A stretch of 64,000 bases of DNA from Epilithonimonas hispanica (GCF_003385395.1 NZ_QNUG01000016.1:25520-89519); one strand, 5' to 3'. Positions 35,652 to 44,376 are shown, numbered from the stretch's first letter. Program-made: numbers and translations. Notes: generated by a model not told the origin, from the letters alone.

Positions 35652-35670
35652 ACCTCGTTTTATACGGGGT
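35652..35670 (+). promoter_or_regulatory. 5'-leader hairpin of the APC permease gene
   Basis: ACCTCG, TTTTATA loop, CGGGGT: a 6-bp stem with one G-T pair, 20 bp before the ATG and followed by A-rich sequence, not T. It could influence translation or RNA stability. It is not a terminator. Confidence 0.4.
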
Positions 35671-35690
35671 AATTAAAAAAAATTAAAATT

Positions 35691-37223
35691 ATGTCGAAAA
35701 TTTGGACAAAAAAACCAATGAGCGCCTTCGAGGCAGATGTAAAAAGCAGTGAGCTGAAACGTGTTCTTGGAAAATGGAGTCTTACCGCAATTGGAATTGG
35801 AGCTATTATTGGAGGAGGTATTTTTGTGTTAACGGGCACCGGAGCTTACTACCACGCAGGACCAGCATTGGCTCTTTCTTTTGTAATAGCGGGGATTGCT
35901 TGTGTTTTTGCAGCACTTTGTTATTCAGAATTTGCATCTATATTACCTGTTGAAGGTTCAGCTTATGCTTATGCATATGGGACAGTAGGAGAGATATTCG
36001 CTTGGATTATTGGATGGGGGCTTATTCTCGAATATGCAATGGGTTCTATGACAGTAGCTGTCTCATGGTCAGGATATTTTAATAAGTTGCTAAAAATGTT
36101 CGGTTTACACTTGCCAGATTATTTGACATCAGACCCTGCAAGTTATACAGGAGAAGGATTTTCTATGAATCTTCCAGCTTTTCTCATCGTATTATTTGTT
36201 ATTTCTATCCTTATCAAAGGAACAAAAGAAGCCGCAAAAGCCAACAATCTTATAGTGATTATGAAGGTTTCTGCGGTTCTTTTTGTTATTATAGCAGGTG
36301 TATTTTTCATCAATGCAGAAAATTGGAATCCTTTTATTCCAGAAGTTGCAAAAGTAATGGAAGGTGATAAAGCAAAGGAAGCTTACGGTATCCAAGGGAT
36401 AGTTTCTGGAGCAGCTGCTATTTTCTTTGCTTATGTAGGTTTCGATGCTGTTTCTACACAAGCTGGTGAAGCTATCAATCCTAAGAAAGATGTTCCGTTC
36501 GCCATCATTACATCACTTTTGGTTTGTACTGTTTTGTATATTTTGGTATCATTGGTTTTAACAGGAATGATGCATTACACGGACTTCAATCCACAAGGTA
36601 AATTCCCTGATGCTATCAAAGCGCCTGTAGCTTATGCATTCGAGATTGCAGGCCAAGGTTGGGCAGGTTATATCATTACAATTGCAGCTACAGTAGGTTT
36701 GGTTTCTGTATTGATGGTGATGATTATGGGACAATCCAGAATCTTCCTAGGAATGTCAAAAGACGGATTGATTCCAAAGATGTTCAGTGATGTTCATCCA
36801 GTGAGAAAAACACCAGCTAAGAGTTTGATGCTTTTAGGAATTGTGATTGCAACTATTGCTGCATTTACTCCTATTAGTAAACTGGCGGATATGACAAGTT
36901 TTGGGACGTTGTTCGCTTTTACAATGGTTTGCGTAGCGGTTTGGATTCTTAGAAAAAAAGAACCAAACTTACCTAGAAACTTCAAAGTTCCTGCATTGCC
37001 GATTATTGCAACTTTAGGTATTGTTATCAATGTTTATTTGATTTGGAACCTTAGCCACGAAGCAAAGGCTCTATCAACAGGCTGGTTGTTATTAGGAGTT
37101 ATCATTTATTTCCTTTACAGTATCAGAAACAGTAAGCTTCATAAAGAAGGTTACGGAGAAACTTTAAAAGCAGAACAGCAACCTTTACAAGATATTGACA
37201 TCGATATCGACAACAAAGACTAA
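35691..37223 (+). CDS. APC-family amino acid permease
   Basis: A 510-residue transporter with about 12 membrane segments. TAIGIGAIIGGGIFVLTG (about residues 37-54) is the substrate-binding first helix of the amino acid-polyamine-organocation family, and the length fits the CAT/YfnA-like branch. It should import cationic or neutral amino acids with protons. It is transcribed alone, behind a leader with a tetranucleotide repeat and a hairpin, and ends in a strong terminator. Confidence 0.9.
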   Translation: MSKIWTKKPMSAFEADVKSSELKRVLGKWSLTAIGIGAIIGGGIFVLTGTGAYYHAGPALALSFVIAGIACVFAALCYSEFASILPVEGSAYAYAYGTVGEIFAWIIGWGLILEYAMGSMTVAVSWSGYFNKLLKMFGLHLPDYLTSDPASYTGEGFSMNLPAFLIVLFVISILIKGTKEAAKANNLIVIMKVSAVLFVIIAGVFFINAENWNPFIPEVAKVMEGDKAKEAYGIQGIVSGAAAIFFAYVGFDAVSTQAGEAINPKKDVPFAIITSLLVCTVLYILVSLVLTGMMHYTDFNPQGKFPDAIKAPVAYAFEIAGQGWAGYIITIAATVGLVSVLMVMIMGQSRIFLGMSKDGLIPKMFSDVHPVRKTPAKSLMLLGIVIATIAAFTPISKLADMTSFGTLFAFTMVCVAVWILRKKEPNLPRNFKVPALPIIATLGIVINVYLIWNLSHEAKALSTGWLLLGVIIYFLYSIRNSKLHKEGYGETLKAEQQPLQDIDIDIDNKD

Positions 37224-37230
37224 CAATACA

Positions 37231-37261
37231 AATTCCGCTATCATTTAGCGGAATTTTTTTT
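37231..37261 (+). terminator. intrinsic terminator after the APC permease
   Basis: AATTCCGCTA, TCATT-type loop, TAGCGGAATT: a perfect 10-bp stem followed by T8, 8 bp after the stop. Confidence 0.9.
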
Positions 37262-37381
37262 GGAGCTTGATCCCGCTATCCGCTATATCTTTTTCGTCAT
37301 TGCGAACGAGGTGAAGCAATCTGTTGAATTTTTTGGCAATCGCAATAACAAAAAAGGATGCCGCTACTATCGGGGCTAGGG
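37262..37381. repeat. mosaic hairpin repeat (family B), diverged copy 5
   Basis: GGAGCTTGATCCCGCTATCC and AAAAAAGGATGCCGCTACTA...CGGGGCTAGG arms enclose TCATTGCGAACGAGGTGAAG...GGCAATCGCAATAAC. It abuts the permease terminator. Another fragment (ATGCTGAGGTTCCCGAAGCATCT) follows at about 37441-37463. Confidence 0.7.
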
Positions 37382-37495
37382 ATTTTGTTTGTTAATCTAG
37401 CTTTTGCAAAATTTTTATTTTAAACATTTAGTGCGATGTCATGCTGAGGTTCCCGAAGCATCTGATAATTTCAAAACTTTCATTATTTTTATAAA

Positions 37496-38506
37496 ATGAA
37501 AAAACTAATCCTATTTTCTTTCACGATTATTTCGTCATTTCTCCTGTCTCAAAAATGCACAATCGATACTTTATTGACGGATAAAATAAGCATCCGAGCA
37601 ATACAACTCTGGGACGGAAAAGTCTGGTATGCGGGGACAGATTCCAAGTTTGGGTATGTAGATTTAAAGAATTTTAATAATAAAAAGCAAATCCGATTGT
37701 CTCAAAAATCTCTTCAGTTCAGAACTTTAGCTCAAAACAACAAATATTTTTACACAATTAATATAGAAAGTCCGGCTTATTTTTTTCAAATTGATAAGCA
37801 AAATTTACATTCTAAAATTGTTAAAGTTGATACTGTAAAATCTGCTTTTTATGATGCTTTGATTTTTAGTAATAATAATAGAGGTTTAGCGATAAGTGAT
37901 CCAAACAAAAACTTCAATAGTTTTGCATTTACAAAAAATGGAGGAGAAAATTGGCGCAAAGATGATGGGCATAAAAAGTTAGATTATTATGATGGAGAAG
38001 CTCATTTTGCTGCAAGTAATACAAATGTAGCTTTTCAAGATAAAAAAATTTGGATTGCTACGGGAGGTACAAAAGCTAGAATTTTTAAATTGAGTAACTA
38101 CAGTTGGCAAGCCTTTGAAACACCCTTCACTCAAGGAACATCGTCACAAGGGATTTATTCCATAGATTTTTATGATAAAAACTTCGGAATTGCAGTTGGC
38201 GGAGATTATACAAAACAATCCGAAAACATCAATAATATCGCAACAACTAATGATGGTGGACAAACTTGGCAAATCCAAGCCAGCGGACAAAATGCAGGTT
38301 ATATGACTTGTGTGAAATTCCGGCCGAAAACCAAAGGAAAAGAAATCGTTGCAGTTGGCGATCAACACATCAGTTTCTCCTCAGATTACGGAAAAACCTG
38401 GACAAAAATCTCCGACGAAAAAAATCTCTACGCCTGCGAATGGCTCGATAAAAACACTTTGATTTTAGCTGGGAAAGATAAAATCGTTAAGATGAATTTC
38501 CAATAA
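37496..38506 (+). CDS. secreted BNR/Asp-box (YCF48-like) beta-propeller protein
   Basis: A 336-residue protein with a signal peptide (about 1-19). The mature part is a beta-propeller with Asp-box turns: TKNGGENWRKDDG, TTNDGGQTWQIQ and SSDYGKTWTKIS. This is the oxidoreductase-like/YCF48 group of Bacteroidota, usually periplasmic or surface proteins without assigned enzyme activity. No type IX sorting domain is present. It stands alone between repeat-rich spacers. Confidence 0.8.
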   Translation: MKKLILFSFTIISSFLLSQKCTIDTLLTDKISIRAIQLWDGKVWYAGTDSKFGYVDLKNFNNKKQIRLSQKSLQFRTLAQNNKYFYTINIESPAYFFQIDKQNLHSKIVKVDTVKSAFYDALIFSNNNRGLAISDPNKNFNSFAFTKNGGENWRKDDGHKKLDYYDGEAHFAASNTNVAFQDKKIWIATGGTKARIFKLSNYSWQAFETPFTQGTSSQGIYSIDFYDKNFGIAVGGDYTKQSENINNIATTNDGGQTWQIQASGQNAGYMTCVKFRPKTKGKEIVAVGDQHISFSSDYGKTWTKISDEKNLYACEWLDKNTLILAGKDKIVKMNFQ

Positions 38507-38538
38507 TATTTTAAGACATTTAATTTGTATTTCTTATC

Positions 38539-38617
38539 TGAGCGAAGCGTCTTTGTGAACCTAAAAATATTTTCAATAAATTCAAAAATCTTAGTGTACT
38601 TTGTGTTCAAAATTCTG
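38539..38617 (+). repeat. family A spacer repeat, worn copy
   Basis: TGAGCGAAGCGTCTTTGTGAAC, then AAAAATATTTTCAATAAATTC, then TCTTAGTGTACTTTGTGTTC: recognisably the same element as the arginine leaders, here behind the BNR gene and not in front of a start codon. Confidence 0.6.
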
Positions 38618-38635
38618 CGTTAAAAACAGATTCCC

Positions 38636-38643
38636 TACTTTTG
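38636..38643 (+). promoter_or_regulatory. -7 box ahead of the HAD gene
   Basis: TACTTTTG fits TAnnTTTG, about 53 bp before the HAD start, giving a leader of about 45 nt that contains the inverted repeat ACACTCCAGTGT. Confidence 0.5.
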
Positions 38644-38696
38644 CACCGAATTAATGAAACAGGATCAATGAAACACTCCAGTGTTCCATTAGACAA

Positions 38697-39371
38697 ATGA
38701 AAATTATAAATCAACTAATGAAAAATACGGTTATTTTTGATATGGACGGCGTGATTGTAGATACAGAACCGCTTCACAAAAAAGCTTATTATCAACATTT
38801 CAAAGAACTTGATATCGATGTAGATGCAGAATTATTCTCAAAATTTACAGGGAAATCTACCCGAAATGTGTATCAAATGATAAAAGAAATTTTCGCGATC
38901 GATATCAATGTTGAAGATTTAATCCAAAGAAAAAGAACCCTATTTTACGATTTATTCGATTCTGATCCAGCTTTGAAGTTGCTTGACGGAGTAGAATCGT
39001 TGATAAAAAATCTTCATTCTGCCAATTTCCAATTGATATTAGCTTCTTCTGCTGCCAAATCTACCATTCATCGGGTTTTTAAGCGTTTCAATTTATTTCC
39101 GTTTTTTTCACATCTCGTAAGTGGTGAAGATTTCCCCGAATCAAAACCAAATCCTGCTATTTTCATCGAAGCGCAAAGGCTTTCTGGAAATGAAAAATCC
39201 AATTGCATTATCATAGAAGACAGCACCAACGGAATATTAGCTGCAAACGGCGCAGAAATTTTCTGTGTGGGTTACAAAAGCGAAAATAGCAAGAATCAGA
39301 ATTACGAAACTGCAGACTTAGTCATTCATCACTTTGATGAGTTGAAAGTGGAAGAATTAGAATTGATTTAG
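38697..39371 (+). CDS. HAD-superfamily phosphatase, beta-phosphoglucomutase-like
   Basis: A 224-residue haloacid-dehalogenase-fold protein. Motif I FDMDGVIVDTEP is at residues 14-25, motif II is in LILASSAAKS, motif III lysine in SKPNPAIF, and motif IV in IIEDSTNGILAA. A helical cap (about 28-90) places it in subfamily IA. It should act on a small phosphate ester; specificity is not readable. The second ATG (MKNTVIF, 38718) is an equally good start. Confidence 0.88.
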   Translation: MKIINQLMKNTVIFDMDGVIVDTEPLHKKAYYQHFKELDIDVDAELFSKFTGKSTRNVYQMIKEIFAIDINVEDLIQRKRTLFYDLFDSDPALKLLDGVESLIKNLHSANFQLILASSAAKSTIHRVFKRFNLFPFFSHLVSGEDFPESKPNPAIFIEAQRLSGNEKSNCIIIEDSTNGILAANGAEIFCVGYKSENSKNQNYETADLVIHHFDELKVEELELI

Positions 39372-39380
39372 GTTTGATTT

Positions 39381-40562
39381 TTATTTCTCAAAAAACGCCA
39401 TAGAACTTCCAATCCAAATTGCATCTTTCTTATTAAAATCCACATTCACCATTGCGGCTTTGGTCATTCTAACAAGGTTGACAAGAAGTTCAGGATTTTC
39501 TTCTTCAGAATTCCACGCAAAAAGTAAACGGATTTCTGCTTTAGAGAATTCTCCATTGATGTCTTCAAAAAGTGGAGCGTAAGTCACTTTTCTTTGAAGG
39601 ATGTACTTCTCTTTATCTTCAATTTTATTAATGATTTCTTGAGTCGGATTAAGATTCACACCACTTCCTGCAAATGAGAAAAGCGGTTTTAAAACAAAAT
39701 TTTCTAATTGTTCAGTTTCAGGAAAATCCGGTAAGAAATAACTTTTCGGAACAAACTCGTGTTTCAGTTTTGGGAGAATATATTTTGAGATTTTGAAAAA
39801 CCAATTCGGATGCGTAATCCATTCGACATCAATGTCTTCTCGGAAATCAAATTCCGTTTCCAAACCTTCAATTTTATCCAATTCATCAAAAATCACACGA
39901 TTGTAAATTCTATGAATAGAAACTAATTTTCCATCACTTTCATAGAATAACTTTTTGCCTTGCTTTTTGATTTTCGTCAGACAAACCGTTTTGATTCCAA
40001 GATATTGCTCTGTTAAAACAAAATCAATAGCTGTTTTCTGTTTCTCAGGATAGATTTCCAGAAGAATTACATTTTCAGGATTTTCATTTCCAACAATCAC
40101 TTGTTTCAATTTTTGGATGTATTCATCATTTGGGAGCGAGTTTTTCAGTTCATTCAAAAAAGGATAAACTTCGGTAATCACTTCTTCAAACAACTTCTGA
40201 AATCCGAACAAACTCGGAAAAGCCTGTAATTCTATCAACTGCGGAATTACATTTCCATTTTCATCTTGGCAAATTCCAAAATCGATTGCTACAAAATGTG
40301 GCTTTTTAGTATCATTCGGAACATTGCAATTCGTCGGAATAGCTTTGCTGAGTTCTTCATCAGACATTTTCTTGATTTGCGAAATAATCGATTGAGAAGC
40401 ATCATCCAGCTTTTGCCAGAACTCATTTGAAAGAAAAATAGGACTTTCTGATATTCGGAAACCGGCTTCGTATCCCGTTTTCTCTTTTATTAACTCATTG
40501 ACTTTTTGATATTTTTCCTGAGAAAATTCTTCGTTGAATTGAGTTCTGTATTTTGGAATCAT
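39381..40562 (-). CDS. ATP-grasp-like ligase C of the amidoligase cluster
   Basis: A 393-residue protein with an ATP-grasp-like C-terminal half: FVLKPLFSFAGSGVNLN (about residues 292-308) fits the lysine and glycine-rich ATP loop, and KAEIRLLFAW (about 340-349) a later strand. The N-terminal half (VAIDFGICQDENGNVIPQLI near 91-110) resembles a pre-ATP-grasp domain, as in glutathionylspermidine-synthase-like proteins. It is the last gene of the minus-strand cluster, 70 bp after the amidotransferase-like gene. Formation of an amide or peptide bond is the expected chemistry; substrates are unknown. Confidence 0.65.
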   Translation of the reverse strand: MIPKYRTQFNEEFSQEKYQKVNELIKEKTGYEAGFRISESPIFLSNEFWQKLDDASQSIISQIKKMSDEELSKAIPTNCNVPNDTKKPHFVAIDFGICQDENGNVIPQLIELQAFPSLFGFQKLFEEVITEVYPFLNELKNSLPNDEYIQKLKQVIVGNENPENVILLEIYPEKQKTAIDFVLTEQYLGIKTVCLTKIKKQGKKLFYESDGKLVSIHRIYNRVIFDELDKIEGLETEFDFREDIDVEWITHPNWFFKISKYILPKLKHEFVPKSYFLPDFPETEQLENFVLKPLFSFAGSGVNLNPTQEIINKIEDKEKYILQRKVTYAPLFEDINGEFSKAEIRLLFAWNSEEENPELLVNLVRMTKAAMVNVDFNKKDAIWIGSSMAFFEK

Positions 40563-40572
40563 AGTTTAAATT

Positions 40573-40640
40573 TTGTTGATAGTTGTGCGTTGAAAGTTGT
40601 TAGTTTCAAAATAAACTATCAACAGTCAACCATTAACCAA
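40573..40640. repeat. TGTTGATAGTT inverted repeat
   Basis: TGTTGATAGTT and AACTATCAACA (11 bp) flank a 30-bp loop, and the right arm continues as AGTCAACCATTAACC. It belongs to the CAACTATCAACC spacer family and fills the gap between ATP-grasp C and the amidotransferase-like gene. Confidence 0.55.
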
Positions 40641-41475
40641 ATACTAAATTTTTAGTAATTTGTTCAGAAGCCAGTTGTAAAAATCTTGGGATAATTTGCG
40701 CTCTTGTTAGAACGATTTTGTCATCATCGTCCATTCTGTCAATAGTTTCAAGATATTTCTCCATCCCAAAAGTTTCAATCATTGCTTGTTTATTTTTCTC
40801 GTCTTCCAGATTTTTGATGAAACCAAGTGGGTCAGCTTCAGGATGAAACTGAGTTCCAAAAATCTCATCAGAAAAGCGAACGGCCATCATTGCTCTTTCC
40901 AGATGAACCGTTGGACGGATTTTCTCCAACGCCACGATTTTCATTCCCAACGCATTGATTTTGTCATCATTTGGTTCTATACATTGGTAAGCTCTGGAAT
41001 CTACGGCATAGAAAGGTTCCGGCAAGTTTTTGAATAAAAAATCTTTTTCGCCGTCTTCGGTTTTGTGAATGGGCATCACACCGAAAGAATATGATTTTCT
41101 CTTGCAAACATTCGCAATCCCGAAATGAATAACCGCCAACTGGAAAGAATGACAAACCAGAAATAAATATTTTTTCTGCTCATTAGTTTTGTTGTGTTCC
41201 CAGATTTGCGTCAGAAAATCAGCAAATTTCTGTTCCCATTCGTAACCTTCACGATGCGGATTCCCAGGTCCTCCAGACGAAATGAAAATATCAAAATCTT
41301 CAATATTTGGCATTTCATTTTTGTAACGAACATCAAAAAGCTCTACAGAAACCTCATATTCCGAATGCTCCTGAAATGCTTTCGAGAGCTCTTTTATGTT
41401 TCTCATCCCTTGATTCGGATGATTATTATTCATATCAAGAAGTGCAATTCTCACATCATTTTTACTCATATTCAT
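40633..41475 (-). CDS. class I glutamine-amidotransferase-like protein
   Basis: A 280-residue class I amidotransferase fold. The oxyanion strand ISSGGPGNP is at residues 65-73, the nucleophile elbow reads VCHSFQ with Cys108, and the partner histidine/glutamate pair is in FHPEA (His211, Glu213), so the triad looks complete. The elbow is CHS instead of the usual C(L/Y)G. A C-terminal extension of about 60 residues follows. It may feed ammonia to a ligase or act as a gamma-glutamyl hydrolase. It is now separated from GCS2 by the toxin-antitoxin pair. Confidence 0.75.
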   Translation of the reverse strand: MNMSKNDVRIALLDMNNNHPNQGMRNIKELSKAFQEHSEYEVSVELFDVRYKNEMPNIEDFDIFISSGGPGNPHREGYEWEQKFADFLTQIWEHNKTNEQKKYLFLVCHSFQLAVIHFGIANVCKRKSYSFGVMPIHKTEDGEKDFLFKNLPEPFYAVDSRAYQCIEPNDDKINALGMKIVALEKIRPTVHLERAMMAVRFSDEIFGTQFHPEADPLGFIKNLEDEKNKQAMIETFGMEKYLETIDRMDDDDKIVLTRAQIIPRFLQLASEQITKNLVFG

Positions 41476-41482
41476 ATTGTCT

Positions 41483-41775
41483 TTAATAAATTGATTTTTG
41501 TTTACCGTCTCTGAAATTAATTATTACAATTTGTTTCTTTTTCGGATTTATTTTGTAAACGATATAGTTATGTTCGTCAACCATTCCTTTATGCAGACGT
41601 TTGAACCTAGCATTTTAGGATATAGATTAGGCTGTAATTTGATTCGTTCTATGAATTGATGGATATTGTCTTCCAATCGCAGAATTTCTTTTTTTGTCCA
41701 ATTTGATTTGATATAGTCAATTGTTTTGAAAAGACCTTTTTCTGCACGATTTGTCCAGACAATTTCTATTTCCAT
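41483..41775 (-). pseudogene. ParE/RelE-type toxin, frameshifted
   Basis: The first frame (41775 down) gives a ParE/RelE-like start, MEIEIVWTNRAEKGLFKTID, with LYPKML further on, and then ends early at 41548. A second frame, entered near 41600-41618, continues with KGMVDEHNYIVYKI and IVIINFRDGKQKS and stops at 41483. Together they make a complete toxin of about 97 residues; a single-base deletion in the current sequence explains the break. The antitoxin upstream is intact. It is either inactivated or a sequencing error. Confidence 0.75.
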
Positions 41776-42014
41776 TCATCAAAAGATTTCATTACATCTT
41801 GATGAGATTTTACTTGCCCGTTTTCAGCTTCTTTCAGTCCCAGTTCAATGTCTTGATGTTGTTCTTCATTCATTTCTTCCCACCAATCTTGAGACGATTC
41901 TTTCTGAAAAATATCTTTTATTTTTTCGAGAACACTTTCTTTCTGAGTATTTAAGAGAAGTTTCATTAGTTCCAATTTGGTTGTTTCAATGCTCATAACC
42001 AATCCTTTTTGCAA
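41766..42014 (-). CDS. antitoxin of the ParE/RelE pair
   Basis: An 82-residue (or 76 from the second ATG, MSIETTKLELM) helical acidic protein with a C-terminal tail typical of antitoxins that wrap their toxin (DWWEEMNEEQHQDIELGLKE). Its stop overlaps the toxin start by 10 bp, the usual coupled order antitoxin-then-toxin. The pair lies between the GCS2 and amidotransferase-like genes of the ATP-grasp cluster, which looks like an insertion. Confidence 0.75.
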   Translation of the reverse strand: MQKGLVMSIETTKLELMKLLLNTQKESVLEKIKDIFQKESSQDWWEEMNEEQHQDIELGLKEAENGQVKSHQDVMKSFDEWK

Positions 42015-42071
42015 ATTTACAAAATTGAAAATATTTCTTTAATTTATTAAATTACAGAATAAAATTAATAA

Positions 42072-43175
42072 TTACAAAAGTCCCTTCTCAGTTTCGTAAA
42101 TCATATAATCAACGACTTTTTTCATATCGCCACCGCTTTCGTGGAAAACCTTCAATTGTCTGTCTGCTCCTGTTCCGTTTTTGACAATTTCTCTTGCATA
42201 TTCAACTTCTTTTCGACAGCCTAAATCATCAACAACATCATCAATAAACGCCAGTAATTCTTCCAGTAAGTCTTTATAAGGTACGCTGATTTCTTTGCCA
42301 AAATCGATGAGATGTGCATCAATTCCGTCTTTGGAAGCGCGCCATTTATTCTCTGTCAGCAGAAGTCTTCTGTAACTCCTAAAACTAATATTTTGCTGGT
42401 GCATTTTATAGATTTTTGCGACCAAAGATTGCATAATTGCCGCCAGACAAACGGTTTCATCAATCGTCAAAGGCATATCACAAATCCTAAATTCAATAGT
42501 AGGGTAGAACGGGTGAACTCTCAAATCCCACCAGATTTTCTTTGCATTATCGATTGTTCCGGTTTTGACCATCAGATTGACATACGCATCAAATTCCGCC
42601 ACACTGCTGAAATAACTTGGTAATCCCGTTCTCGGAAATTTGGCAAAAACTTCTTGTCTATAAGATTTGAAACCAGTCAACCTTCCAACCCAAAAAGGAG
42701 AATTGGTAGATAAAGCATAAACGTGTGGCAAGAAATATCGCATTACATTTTGGATTCTGATTCCTTCTTCACGGTCAGGAATACCGATATGAACGTGCAA
42801 TCCGAAAATTAAATTCGACCTTGCAACATCGCCCATATCACTTACGATTTTGTCGTAACGAGCGTCTTTTGTAATGATATTATCTTTCCAATGCGAAAAT
42901 GGATGCGTTCCACCGCCCGAAACTCGCAAACCTTGGTCGTGAGCCGTTTTTACGAGATGTCTTCTGAGGTCGGTCAATTCCTGACGAGCCTGTTGAATGT
43001 TTTCACAGATGCCTGTTTCCATTTCTACGACAGACTCGTGCATCTCGTGTTTTAAGTTTTCGCTTAGAACGGCTTTTCCTCCTTCAATGATTTTGGAAAC
43101 GTGAGACACCAAATCGCGGCTTTCCGCATCTATGATTTGGTATTCTTCTTCTACACCTATTGTGAATTTGTGCAT
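42072..43175 (-). CDS. YbdK/GCS2-family carboxylate-amine ligase
   Basis: A 367-residue member of glutamate-cysteine ligase family 2 (YbdK type): TIGVEEEYQIID (residues 5-16), MHESVVEMETG (45-55), GLHVHIGIPD (about 124-133) and TIEFRICDMP are the metal- and ATP-binding strands. It should join a carboxylate, commonly glutamate, to an amine with ATP. E. coli YbdK makes gamma-glutamylcysteine weakly. Here it sits among two ATP-grasp ligases and an esterase, so a dedicated amide-forming step is more likely than glutathione synthesis. Confidence 0.88.
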   Translation of the reverse strand: MHKFTIGVEEEYQIIDAESRDLVSHVSKIIEGGKAVLSENLKHEMHESVVEMETGICENIQQARQELTDLRRHLVKTAHDQGLRVSGGGTHPFSHWKDNIITKDARYDKIVSDMGDVARSNLIFGLHVHIGIPDREEGIRIQNVMRYFLPHVYALSTNSPFWVGRLTGFKSYRQEVFAKFPRTGLPSYFSSVAEFDAYVNLMVKTGTIDNAKKIWWDLRVHPFYPTIEFRICDMPLTIDETVCLAAIMQSLVAKIYKMHQQNISFRSYRRLLLTENKWRASKDGIDAHLIDFGKEISVPYKDLLEELLAFIDDVVDDLGCRKEVEYAREIVKNGTGADRQLKVFHESGGDMKKVVDYMIYETEKGLL

Positions 43176-43215
43176 TTTTTTTCTTGTGTTAGTTAGTAGT
43201 AGTTAGTTGTATTTT

Positions 43216-43248
43216 AAACCTTCAAGGTTTCCAAAACCTTGAAGGTTT
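43216..43248. repeat. 15-bp perfect inverted repeat AAACCTTCAAGGTTT
   Basis: Two 15-bp arms (43216-43230 and 43234-43248) separated by CCA form a very stable hairpin between the GCS2 and ATP-grasp B genes. On the minus strand it could attenuate read-through from ATP-grasp B, but only a short T run follows. Confidence 0.75.
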
Positions 43249-43258
43249 TATTGTTTTA

Positions 43259-44209
43259 TTAAAGTTTGTTGGTTACAAATGTTCCCCAGTCGATATTGAT
43301 TTTTCCAGGCTTGTAGTCTTTGGCTTTTTCGATTGCTAATTTTGCAGCGTGTTCTACAATCCATTGGAAGTTTTCTTCTCCAACTGAATTTCTGTCTGCA
43401 TCGGGCGCTGGATTACAGAAATCAATCGCATAAGGAATTCCGTCTCTTACAGCAAATTCCACTGTGTTGAAATCGTAACCCAAAGCTTCATTCATTTTAA
43501 TCGTATAATCCGTAATGGTTTTCAACAGTTTTTCGAGTTCTTTTCCTTCGGTTTGATGTGTTGTGGCATATCTCAAATGGTGCGGATTTCTCGGTTCATA
43601 AGGCATAATGTGAACGTATTTTCTGCCCAGACAATAAACTCTGTAATAATCTTCGAAAACAATCTCTTCCTGAACCATCATTACCAATTGCTCGGTCTCA
43701 GCGTGTTTTGCCCACATATCTTCTGGACTTTCAACTCTGTAAACATTTCTCCAACCGCCACCGTCGTGAGGTTTCATATAAGCCGGAAATCCTATATAAT
43801 CGAAAATGTATTCCCAATCGTGAGGGAATTTCAGGTTTCTGAAAGACGTTTCCGAAGTATTGGTTGGTCTCTGGTGAGAAGGCAGCAATACAGTTTTCGG
43901 CAATGGAATTCCGATTTTGGACATCAATGCATTATTGAAAAACTTTTCATCTGCACTCCACCAAAATGGATTGTTGATAACGTAAGTTCCATTAACTGCA
44001 GCATTTTTCAGATAAGCTCTGTAAAAAGGAACGTCTTGTGAAATCCTGTCGATAATCACGGCATAACCATAATCAGCACCTTGTTCTAGTTTGTCTATTA
44101 GAACCGGTTCTGCAATATATTCTCCTTTTCCGAGTTCATTTACTTTATCGATAAAAGCCCAAGGAAACGTGTCTTCCATCCCGAATAAAATTCCAATTTT
44201 TTTTGCCAT
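43259..44209 (-). CDS. ATP-grasp ligase B of the amidoligase cluster
   Basis: A 316-residue ATP-grasp protein of the RimK-like kind. FPAYMKPHDGGGWRNVYRV (about residues 143-161) is the ATP loop with its lysine; VEFAVRDGIPYAIDFCNPAP (about 249-268) holds the metal-binding Glu/Asp-x-Asn pattern. The N-terminal third is a Rossmann-like pre-ATP-grasp domain. It should activate a carboxylate as acyl phosphate and couple it to an amine. It stands upstream of GCS2 (83-bp gap) and downstream of the small esterase. Confidence 0.85.
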   Translation of the reverse strand: MAKKIGILFGMEDTFPWAFIDKVNELGKGEYIAEPVLIDKLEQGADYGYAVIIDRISQDVPFYRAYLKNAAVNGTYVINNPFWWSADEKFFNNALMSKIGIPLPKTVLLPSHQRPTNTSETSFRNLKFPHDWEYIFDYIGFPAYMKPHDGGGWRNVYRVESPEDMWAKHAETEQLVMMVQEEIVFEDYYRVYCLGRKYVHIMPYEPRNPHHLRYATTHQTEGKELEKLLKTITDYTIKMNEALGYDFNTVEFAVRDGIPYAIDFCNPAPDADRNSVGEENFQWIVEHAAKLAIEKAKDYKPGKINIDWGTFVTNKL

Positions 44210-44225
44210 AATTTTGTTTTTTTAA

Positions 44226-44255
44226 GGTCGGAAGACGGATGTCCGAAGTCCGAAG
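44226..44255. repeat. GTCGGAAGACGGATGTCCGAAG repeat, copy 1
   Basis: GGTCGGAAGACGGATGTCCGA is matched by a copy at 46394-46424; both lie just upstream of ATP-grasp genes (B and A) on the minus strand. Confidence 0.6.
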
Positions 44256-44290
44256 TTTGTATGTTTATTTTATTAATTTAAAACTATTTG

Positions 44291-44365
44291 CCTCGCTGAT
44301 TAAGCAAATTAAGCAGATTTTCCATAATTATATATTTGCTAACTCAATAAAATCTGCGAGATATT
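44291..44365. repeat. CGCTGATTAAGCAAATTAAGCAGATT-type repeat
   Basis: Two parts, CTGATTAAGCAAATTAAGC and AATAAAATCTGCGAG, resemble the argH-regulator spacer at 13035-13080. This tract fills much of the gap between the ATP-grasp B and small esterase genes. Confidence 0.4.
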
Positions 44366-44376
44366 TATTTTAAAAT

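Noticed and set aside
43216..43248. Strong intrinsic terminator for ATP-grasp B
   Set aside because: The hairpin is strong, but only a few T residues follow on the minus strand, so it is listed as a repeat.
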